DNA of 64,000 nt, taken from Nakamurella lactea DSM 19367. Its GTDB lineage: Bacteria > Actinomycetota > Actinomycetes > Mycobacteriales > Nakamurellaceae. Under the pieces are notes generated by a model. The model was not told the origin of the DNA. It saw nothing but the letters and a program-made list of their open reading frames with translations, and did not search any database. The stretch spans positions 62,001 through 126,000 of the forward strand of contig NZ_AUFT01000018.1 in assembly GCF_000426645.1 (NCBI RefSeq), in the 5' to 3' direction. Position numbers and translations under genes: made by a program. How positions within the stretch are numbered: the first letter of the stretch is position 1; each line of letters opens with the position of its first letter. This document shows, piece by piece, positions 8,311-16,100 of this stretch.

Positions 8311-9029
8311 GGCTGGGCGCGCACCAGCAGCAGCGGCTCGGTGTGCCGGTACCAGATCCAGGTGGTGACCGGCCGCGGACGAACGACGCCGTCCAGGGTC
8401 GGCGTCATCGGTTCGCCCGTCACCTGGACGGCCCGGGCCGCGGTGGTGCCCGAGCCGCCGCCGAACACTCCGAACCGGCGACGGCGGGTGACGGTCACCG
8501 TCAGCCCCTTGCTGTCCAGGTCGTCCGGTCTCACCAGCAGCCGGGTCGCCGGGCCGGCCAGCAGCCGGTGTTCGTCGGCGTAGACCAGCCCGGTGATCGG
8601 CGCGATGATGCCCTCGGCCAGCAGCACCCCGCCGGAGTCGTCGCGGAGCAGCGTGGTCGGCGTGGCCACCCCCTGCCCGGCCGTGCGCAGTCCGGCCGGC
8701 CCGGTGGGCAACCGGCGGGCCGCGGTGAACGCGGTGGGCAACCGGCTGACGTAGGCCAGCTCGACCGAGCCCAGCCCGTCGGTCCGCAGCAGCCGCAGGG
8801 CCACCGCGGCCAGATCTGCATCTTCGCCGATCACCAGCACCCGCCCGACCAGCAGCGGATCGATCTGCTTGCCGGGGCGTGGCCCGACCCGGTGTCCGTT
8901 CTGGCAGTCGAGCAGCCGGCCGACCCCGCGGAGCCAGGGCGAGGCGGCCACGGCGGCGGGATCGGCGAAGGCGTCCTCCGACAGGCAGCCGAGTACCGTG
9001 ACGCCGTTCGTCCCCGTCGGTTCTCCCAC
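8307..9029 (-). CDS. Conserved actinobacterial protein of unknown function
   Basis: About 240 residues from a GTG giving VGEPTGTNGVTVLG. I do not recognise a named family. The N-terminal part has SPWLRGVGRLLDCQNGHRVG. The middle has a Rossmann-like strand-turn-helix (GRVLVIGEDADLAAVALRLL) followed by an Arg-rich stretch. The C-terminal half looks beta-rich (GVLLAEGIIAPITGLVYADE; GLTVTVTRRRRFGVFGGGSG). There is no signal peptide or membrane segment. It is divergent from the PAC2 gene. The open frame continues far upstream, so the start is uncertain; the codon bias and lack of stops support a real gene. Its stop lies within the 23-bp repeat array. Confidence 0.6.
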   Translation of the reverse strand: MGEPTGTNGVTVLGCLSEDAFADPAAVAASPWLRGVGRLLDCQNGHRVGPRPGKQIDPLLVGRVLVIGEDADLAAVALRLLRTDGLGSVELAYVSRLPTAFTAARRLPTGPAGLRTAGQGVATPTTLLRDDSGGVLLAEGIIAPITGLVYADEHRLLAGPATRLLVRPDDLDSKGLTVTVTRRRRFGVFGGGSGTTAARAVQVTGEPMTPTLDGVVRPRPVTTWIWYRHTEPLLLVRAQP

Positions 9030-9203
9030 CCGTGCAGAATCCCATGGCCCGGCGCCTGGGTCGTCGGCAACGGGTCGTGGGCACGGGCCCGCCAGGTCAC
9101 GGTTCGCTCTCGGCGAAGGGGAATACTGCCCCGGGAATCCCCATCCGGCCGCCGCTGTTGCATCCTTGAGGGGCAACGACTCGAAGGAGTGCTGAGGAAA
9201 CAC

Positions 9204-10148
9204 ATGCTGGAGCCGGGAGATCTGTACACCCTGAACGCGCAGGCCGCCGACGGCCTGGGCGAGCCGGTGCTGCTGGTCGCCCTCGACGGTTACGTGGACG
9301 CCGGGAACGGTGTCCGGATCGCGGTCCAGCATCTGCTGCAGGGCACCGAGGCGCTGACGGACGAGGGTGGCCCAGACTCCCCCGACGCCGGCAACGTGGT
9401 GGTCCGGTTCGACGCCGACGTGCTCACCGACTACCGCTCGCGCCGGCCGACCCTCACCTACACCGACGGCGCGTTCACCGCCTACGAGGGTCTCGACCTG
9501 CAGATCCGGCGGCTCACCGATACCGCCGGCACCCCGTACCTGCTGCTCACCGGCCCGGAACCCGACCTGCTGTGGGAGCGGTTCACCGCGGCCATCGTCG
9601 ATCTGGTGCACCGGCTCAACATCCGCCTGGTGATCGGCCTGATGGCTATTCCGATGGCCGTGCCGCACACCCGGCCCGCCGGCATGTCCAAGCACTCCGG
9701 CCAACCGGGCCTGGTCTCGACGTCCGAGGCATTCATGGGCACCATGCAGGTGCCCGGCCACGTCGCCGGGCTGATCGAGTACCGGCTCGGCGAGCTGGGC
9801 CTGAACGCGATCGGGCTGGCCGCGCACGTCCCGCACTACCTGTCGCGCAGCGATTACCCGGTCACCGCGCAGCACCTGCTGCGGACCGTCGGCGAGTTGG
9901 CCGCCCTGCAGTTGGACCCCGAGGGCCTGAACGCCGCGATCGGCACCTTCGACAGTGAGCTGGCCGGCGAGCTGGAGGGGAACGCCGAGGTGGCCGAGGT
10001 GGTGCAGGCGCTGGAGCGGCAGTACGACACCTTCGTGGCGGCCACCGGCCGCGGTCTGCTGGCCGAGTCCGAGCCGCTGCCGACGGCCGACGAACTCGGC
10101 GCCCAGATCGAGGCCTTCCTGGCCGATCAGGACCCGCACACCAACTGA
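9204..10148 (+). CDS. PAC2-family protein (proteasome-assembly-chaperone fold)
   Basis: 314 residues from an ATG with GAGGAAA upstream. Matches the PAC2 family: the N-terminal strand VLLVALDGYVDAGNGVRIAVQHLL, the central VVRFDADVLTDYRSRRPTLTY, and LLLTGPEPDLLWERFTAAIV. The glycine-rich segment VPGHVAGLIEYRLGELGLNAIGLAAHVPHYL follows, as in actinobacterial members of about 300 residues. The C-terminal ADELGAQIEAFLADQ is also typical. The eukaryotic relatives help assemble proteasomes; the bacterial role is not settled. It is cytoplasmic, with no membrane segment. Confidence 0.87.
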   Translation: MLEPGDLYTLNAQAADGLGEPVLLVALDGYVDAGNGVRIAVQHLLQGTEALTDEGGPDSPDAGNVVVRFDADVLTDYRSRRPTLTYTDGAFTAYEGLDLQIRRLTDTAGTPYLLLTGPEPDLLWERFTAAIVDLVHRLNIRLVIGLMAIPMAVPHTRPAGMSKHSGQPGLVSTSEAFMGTMQVPGHVAGLIEYRLGELGLNAIGLAAHVPHYLSRSDYPVTAQHLLRTVGELAALQLDPEGLNAAIGTFDSELAGELEGNAEVAEVVQALERQYDTFVAATGRGLLAESEPLPTADELGAQIEAFLADQDPHTN

Positions 10149-10207
10149 TCGGGTGGCCCCGACCGGCCCTGCGCCGATGCCGCGCCGAACGGCAGTAGGG
10201 TTCGGGC

Positions 10208-11329
10208 GTGTCCAAGGAACTGCCGGTCCGGCTGGCGCTGCCGGAACGTGAACACGGTCCGCTGCGGGCGATCCTCATCCGCATCGGCATTGCCTTCGCC
10301 TGCATCGTGCTGACCGCGACCATCGTCTACCTCGAACGCGACGGCTACCGGGATCTCGATGGCAAGGTGGACAGCTGGCTGGACGCCTTCTACTACGCCA
10401 CCGTCACCCTGTCCACCACCGGATACGGCGATGTCACCCCGGAAACCCCGGCGGCGCGGCTGACGAACATCATCGTCATCACCCCGCTCCGCTTTCTGTT
10501 CCTGATCGTGCTGGTCGGCACCACCATCGAGGTGCTGACCGAACGCAGCCGCCAACAGTTCCGCTACGCCCGCTGGAGAAGACGCGTGAAGAAGCACACG
10601 GTGGTGATCGGTTACGGCATGAAGGGCCGCTCGGCGGTCGCCGCACTCATCGACCAGGGTTGTCCCGCAGAGACGATCGTGGTGGTCGACAACGACAGCG
10701 CGATGATCAAGGTGGCCACCGGCGACGGTTGTGTCGGGGTGGTCGGCGATGCCCGGCGGGAGGAGGTCCTTGTCCGGGCGGCGGTTCCCGGCGCCCAGCG
10801 GGTGATCGTCGCTGCCGATCGGGACGACACCAGCGTGCTGGTGACGCTGACCGCGCGCCGGCTGGCTCCGCACGCGACCATCGTGGCGGCGGCGCGAGAA
10901 GAGCAGAACATCGGTGTGCTCCGGCAGGGCGGCGCCGACGTGGTGATCCCCACCGCAGAGTCCGCCGGCCGGCTGCTCGGGTTGTCGACCATCGCGCCGG
11001 CCGCCGGCGAACTGCTCGAGGATCTGCTGGAACCCGTTGCCGGACTGCAGATCTCGGAGCGCGTGGTGCGTCCGGAGGATGTCGGGCTGGCGCCGTCCCG
11101 GTTGTCCGCGCAGGGTGAGATCGTGCTGACGGTGATCCGGCACGGGGTGTCCCACCGGTTCGATTCCGGTGGCGTCAAGGTGTTCCAGCCGGGCGATCGG
11201 ATCGTGGTGATCCGTGGCACCGAGGGCACCGCCGGCGGGGCCGAGGGCCGCCGCGAATCGTCGGCATCAGCCCGGTCGGCGGTGCCACCGATGACGCCGC
11301 CCGCCGATTCCTCGAACGGTGCCCCGTGA
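10208..11329 (+). CDS. Potassium channel with TrkA-N (RCK) regulatory domain
   Basis: A 373-residue two-membrane-segment K+ channel. TM1 is at about residues 22-42. The pore helix and selectivity filter TTGYG are at 70-74, and TM2 is at about 85-110. From about residue 130 a Rossmann RCK domain begins with VVIGYGMKGRSAV (GxGxxG nucleotide site). A TrkA-C-like domain lies at about 260-345 (APSRLSAQGEIVLTVIRHG). A GTG start is used; TAGGGT lies 6 bases upstream, consistent with a leaderless message. The stop overlaps the next start (GTGA), so it is coupled to the GAF-ANTAR gene. The Ser/Ala/Gly-rich last 30 residues are probably disordered. Confidence 0.93.
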   Translation: MSKELPVRLALPEREHGPLRAILIRIGIAFACIVLTATIVYLERDGYRDLDGKVDSWLDAFYYATVTLSTTGYGDVTPETPAARLTNIIVITPLRFLFLIVLVGTTIEVLTERSRQQFRYARWRRRVKKHTVVIGYGMKGRSAVAALIDQGCPAETIVVVDNDSAMIKVATGDGCVGVVGDARREEVLVRAAVPGAQRVIVAADRDDTSVLVTLTARRLAPHATIVAAAREEQNIGVLRQGGADVVIPTAESAGRLLGLSTIAPAAGELLEDLLEPVAGLQISERVVRPEDVGLAPSRLSAQGEIVLTVIRHGVSHRFDSGGVKVFQPGDRIVVIRGTEGTAGGAEGRRESSASARSAVPPMTPPADSSNGAP

Positions 11330-12075
11330 CGGCCGCCGCCGACCCCACCGGCGACCGGAAGCCCAGGACGGACCCGGAGCCCGTCGATCACCTCGGATCC
11401 GACCCGCTCGAACTGGTGCTGGCCGAGAGGTTCCGGCACCTGGCGGTCGGCGACCTGTCGACGACGCTCGCCTCGATCACCGCGCTCGCGGTTGAGACGA
11501 CGGTCTCCGACCACGCCAGCATCACGCTGATCGACCGACCGGGGTCGTTGAGCTCGGCCGCCGTCACCGACGATGCCGCAGCGGCGGCCGACCGGTTGCA
11601 GTACGAACTCGGCGAGGGGCCCTGCCTGACCGCAGCCGCCGACGGCGGCTACTACGCGATCGCCGACACCGCCACCGATCCGCGCTGGCCGCGCTGGGGC
11701 CCTGCGGTGCGGCAGTCCGGGATCCGCAGCGTGTTGTCCATCCATCTGTTCACCGCGAACCGGATGCTCGGCGCCCTCAACCTGTACGACGAGCAGAGTC
11801 GTGGCTACACCGACGAAGAGATCATCGCCTGCCGGGTGGTGGCCGCACACGCGTCGGTGGCACTGGCCAGGAGCAGAACCGAGCAGGACCTGTGGCGCGC
11901 AGTCGATGCCCGGCACCTGATCGGCCAGGCCCAGGGCATCCTGATGGAACGCTATTCGATCAATGCCGAGCAGGCATTCTCGGTGCTGCGCCGGTATTCG
12001 CAGAACAGCAATCGCAAGCTCAGCGCGGTGGCCGGGCATCTGGTGTCGACCTCGAAACTGCCTGACAGCAACTGA
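11326..12075 (+). CDS. GAF and ANTAR domain protein (putative antiterminator)
   Basis: 249 residues, GTG start overlapping the K+ channel stop by 4 bases. The GAF domain spans about residues 40-170 (DHASITLIDRPGS; ELGEGPCLTAAADGGYYAIAD; RSVLSIHLF). The C-terminal ANTAR RNA-binding domain at about 185-240 has the typical ARHLIGQAQGILMERYSINAEQAFSVL pattern. Such proteins bind paired RNA hairpins and stop early transcription termination; the GAF part would be the sensor. It is convergent with the sigma factor gene, 18 bases apart. Coupling to a K+ channel suggests a shared stress signal, but that is inference. Confidence 0.93.
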   Translation: MTAAADPTGDRKPRTDPEPVDHLGSDPLELVLAERFRHLAVGDLSTTLASITALAVETTVSDHASITLIDRPGSLSSAAVTDDAAAAADRLQYELGEGPCLTAAADGGYYAIADTATDPRWPRWGPAVRQSGIRSVLSIHLFTANRMLGALNLYDEQSRGYTDEEIIACRVVAAHASVALARSRTEQDLWRAVDARHLIGQAQGILMERYSINAEQAFSVLRRYSQNSNRKLSAVAGHLVSTSKLPDSN

Positions 12076-12093
12076 TTCCGCGCCGCTCCGGGC

Positions 12094-12894
12094 TCAGTTC
12101 TCCCAGCGGAGGCGCAACTTGCCGTAGATGTCCCGCAGGATCCGGGAGACCTGCATCTGACTGACCCCGATCCGCTCACCGATCTTCGCCTGCGACCACG
12201 ACCGGAAGAACCGCAGCTGCACCACGGTCCGCTCCCGCTCGCTGAGGGTCTCCAGCATGCGTTGGACCGTCAACCGGTCCTCGACCCGGCGCAGGTTCAC
12301 ATCGTCGGTGGCCAGTGCCCGGTCGTAGCTGCCGTTGTCGGCCTCGGCGGCCGCCTCCAGCGATGACGGACGGGCCCGCTGCCGCACCTGCTTGGCCTCC
12401 CGGACGGTGTCCAGGCCGACGCCCAACTCGGTGGCGGTGCGCCGCTCGCCGGGCTCGCGCCCGGTGTCCTGTCGGTAGTCCTGCTCGAACTGCGCCATCG
12501 CGGCCCTGGTCTCCTGCAACCGCCGCGGCGGGCGCACCGTCCACCAGTGGTCGCGGAAGTAGCGCTTGATCTCGCCGGTGATCGTCGGCACGGCGAACTG
12601 CAGGAAGTCGTCGGACAGCCCTGGCTTCCAGCGCCGGACCGCCTTGACCAGCCCCAGCGCGGCGATCTGCTCCAGATCGTGCTGATCGACGCCCCGCCCG
12701 CGATAGCGTGCGGCGACCGAACGGGCGACCGGCAGGCTGGCCAGGATGACGGCGGTACGCAGCTGACGGCGCCGGGTCGGGTCACCGGCCGCCGAGAGCT
12801 CGGCGAGCAGCCTGCCGACCTTGGCCGACCGGCCGCTCGATGGCCGTCCGGCCACGACCGCACCGGCCTTGCCGGGCGAGGATACAACGGACAC
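12094..12894 (-). CDS. SigB/SigF/SigG-type RNA polymerase sigma factor
   Basis: 266 residues from a GTG with GGAGG 4 bases upstream. Region 2 is at about residues 50-125 (GVDQHDLEQIAALGLVKAVRRW; FAVPTITGEIKRYFRDHWW). Region 3 contains GREPGERRTATELGV. Region 4 at about 215-260 reads LSERERTVVQLRFFRSWSQ, then the helix-turn-helix IGERIGVSQMQVSRIL. This is the alternative stress sigma family. No anti-sigma or anti-anti-sigma gene adjoins it, unlike many members, so its control must lie elsewhere. Confidence 0.93.
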   Translation of the reverse strand: MSVVSSPGKAGAVVAGRPSSGRSAKVGRLLAELSAAGDPTRRRQLRTAVILASLPVARSVAARYRGRGVDQHDLEQIAALGLVKAVRRWKPGLSDDFLQFAVPTITGEIKRYFRDHWWTVRPPRRLQETRAAMAQFEQDYRQDTGREPGERRTATELGVGLDTVREAKQVRQRARPSSLEAAAEADNGSYDRALATDDVNLRRVEDRLTVQRMLETLSERERTVVQLRFFRSWSQAKIGERIGVSQMQVSRILRDIYGKLRLRWEN

Positions 12895-13106
12895 AGCGCC
12901 TCCGCATGGGACAGAAATACAGGTGGCCGCGCTGTTGGACCTGGATCATCAGACCACACCGACACCACGGCCATCAACGGAACTCGCGGGCATTCCCACC
13001 ATCGGGGACCGCGGGCACGAACCGTCACTCCGGCCTTCGCACCGAATCGCGGGAATCACGGGCCGTCACCCGATCCGGTGCGCCGCCGCCGGCCGCCGCG
13101 AGACGG

Positions 13107-13143
13107 CCGGAGCCCGGGTCGCCGTTGACGGCCCGGGCTCCGG
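13107..13143 (-). terminator. GC-rich hairpin terminator after the nuclease/nucleotidase gene
   Basis: A perfect 12-bp stem, CCGGAGCCCGGG (13107-13118) with CCCGGGCTCCGG (13132-13143), encloses a 13-base loop. It begins 14 bases beyond the stop of the gene at 13157 on the minus strand. There is no U-tract, as is common for actinobacterial terminators. Confidence 0.75.
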
Positions 13144-13156
13144 TGGTGAACCGACG

Positions 13157-16100
13157 TCAGTTTTTGATCTTCACCGTGACGATCCCCGAACCGGACCGGG
13201 CCAGGTTCGGATCGGTCGGCAGGAAGGTCGCGATCACCGTGGCGGTGCCCTTGGCAACGGGGATGACGGCGGTCTTCGCCTTGCCGTTCTTGACCGTCAC
13301 CGACGCGGCCTTGCTGCCGTTGATGTTGACGTTGAGCACCCCGTTGGCCTTCACCGTCGAGTCGCTCACCACCACCGTCGCGGTGAGCGTCAGACCCGAT
13401 GTGAAGCCGCTCTGCTCGGCCAGCTTCTTCGACAGCGCGGAGACCTTGCCGGTGACCGAGGTGTCGGTCAACGCCGTGTACACCTGGAACTTCGTCTCCG
13501 CCGAAGTGGCACCGGCGACATCCGCCGGATTCGCCGGGACGAACTCCGCGGTGACCCGCAGCACCCCGGCCGGCGTCTTCCTGACCACCTTGAACTTCGC
13601 CTTGCCGTTCTTGTTGACCGGCACGGTCGCCAACTCGGTGACGCCGTTGCGGAACACCACGGTGCCGGCCGCCTTCGACCCGTCGGCCAACGCCACCGAC
13701 GCCGTCAGCGTCTGCGGCTTACTGGTGCCGTAGGTTTGGCCGGCCGCGCCGCTGAGCGTGACCGTCGAGGTCACCCGGCAGTCGATCGCCAGATACGGCG
13801 CCTTCAGGCTGACGTACGACCCGACCCCGTTCACGTAGGTGTACGCGGCCACCGTGGCATTCCCGGCTTCGACCACCTTGGTCGGTGCGTAGAAACCGTT
13901 GTAGGCGGCCTTGCCCGGAGCGACCTTGTCGAACTTCTTGTCGCCGAACGGCGTGGTGAGCCGGATATCGGTCGGCACGGTACCGGTGTTCAGCGCGTAC
14001 ACCGCGACCACGGCCTTGCCGTCCCAGCACTGCGAACGGGCATTGATCGACAGCTTCGGCGGCACGCCTTCCTTGGCCTTGACCGTGATCGGGATCCGCA
14101 CCGTGGTGCCGGACGGCGCCGCGGTGACGGTCAGGTCGTAACTGCCGGCCGCCAGCGATGCCGGGACGGTCGCGGAGACGTCCGCCTTGCCGTTGAGCAC
14201 GCCGTTCTTCAACGCGTCGTTGGCATCCAGCACGGTGCTCACCGGGAAGTCACCCAGCGAGGTGTCACCGATCTTGACCGTCACCGAGGTGTTCCTCGGC
14301 GACCCGAGGCTGGTCAGGTTCAACCCGCCGACGGTGAAGGCCAGTGCGCTGCCCGGTGCCACTTCTGCCGGCACGTTCGGCAACGAGACGGCGTGCCGGG
14401 CGAACGTCGGCGACACCGGGGCGTTGTCCTTCAGGTACTGGATCCAGGCGTCCCGGTCGATCAGACCGGAGTCCTTGACGTCGGTGCCGGAGGTGAAGAT
14501 CCGGAAGTTGTCGCCGCCGGTGGCCAGGAACGAGAAGGTGCCGATCCGGTAGTTCGCCGCCGGATCCAGCTTCTTGCCGTCGATGGTCACCGAGGTGATG
14601 TGGCTGCCCTGCGCCGCGTTCGCGTCGTAGGTGTAGCTGACGTTCTTGCTCAGACCCAGTTGCAGGTAGTTCCGCGACGGGATCGTGCCGTCGGCGTTGG
14701 TCTGCCACTGCTGCTCGAGCATGGTCTTGAACTGCGCACCTGTCAGGGTGACCGTCCACAGGTTGTTGACGAACGGCAGCACAGCATTCGCCTCGGCGTA
14801 GGTGATCACGCCGTCGTTGCCCTTGAGCAACTCGGCCCGCAGGCCGCCGGGGTTGACCACGCCGATGGTGGCGCCGCCGCGATCGGCCGACGACATCGAA
14901 TCGACCAGTGAATCGGCCACCAGGTTGCCCAGACTGGACTCCTTGCCGCGGTCGTCCCGGGTCGGAGCGACGTAGGTATCACCGGGACCGGTGTAGCCCG
15001 CGCCGGTGCCACTGAACGCGGTGGTGATGTCCGCCGTGACGGACGACACCGGCTGATCGCCGATCACCGCGGCCCTCGCGAGCGCACCGTCCACGATGGT
15101 CTTGACCGTCGCCACCCGCGGGTACGTCGCGACCAGGGTCGCATCGTCGGTGGTGACCCGCGCGACGTTGCGGGCGGTGTAGGAGGCGACCGTGTTGTCG
15201 GCATTCAGGGTCAGCTTGATCTGACCGATCCGCTCGCCGTAGGAGCCGGTCTGCAGGATCGGCCTGGTCTTACCGGCGACACCGGGAATCGGTGCGTCCC
15301 AGACATATTCCTTGTGGGTGTGGCCGGTGAAGATGGCCGCGACCTTCGGGCTGGTCTTGGTGACGATGTCGGCGAAGGCACCACCGGCCGCCACTTCCTG
15401 CTCCAGCGTGGCGCCGTCCGGGGTGCCCGATCCGGCGCCCTCGTGGTACTCGGCGATCAGCACGTCCGCCTCGCCGTTGGCCTGATTGCCGTCGGTCAGC
15501 TGAGCGGCAACGCGGTTGACGGCGGCGACCGGGTCGCCGAAGTCGAGGCTGGCGATTCCGGTCGGGGTCACCAGGGAGGGGGTCTCCTCGGTGACCGCGC
15601 CGATGACGCCGACCTTGACGCCGTCGACCGTGAGGATCTCGTACTCCGGCAGCGCCGGGGTCTGGGTGCCCTTTTCGTACACGTTGGCGCCCAGGTACTT
15701 CCAGTTCGCGCCGCCCAGCGGGTTGGTGGTGGCGTCGTAGGGCGCCTGGATCCGGTTCTTCAGATCGTCGATGCCCTTGTCGAACTCATGGTTGCCGACG
15801 GCAGATGCCTTGAGATCCAGGGCATTCAGCACATCGATAGTTGGCTTGTCGTCCTCGAAGGCGGAAGCGAACAGCGAGGCGCCGACATTGTCGCCGGCCG
15901 ACAGCATCAGCGTGTTGGCGTCGCCGCCCTCGGCGCGGAGTTGCTCGACGGTGCCGGCGAACTTCACCGTGTTGGCATCGATGCGGCCGTGGAAGTCGTT
16001 GATGTTCAACAGGTTGAGCGTCTTCGGCGGGCTCGTGTTCTTGAAGCTGTTCTTGAAGCCGAGGATCACCGGGTCGTGATCGGAAGCCGCGTACTCGTCG

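Noticed and set aside
8343-9203. Extended N-terminus for the PAC2 protein
   Set aside because: The upstream frame crosses the divergent gene; the family length and the GAGGAAA site support the start at 9204.
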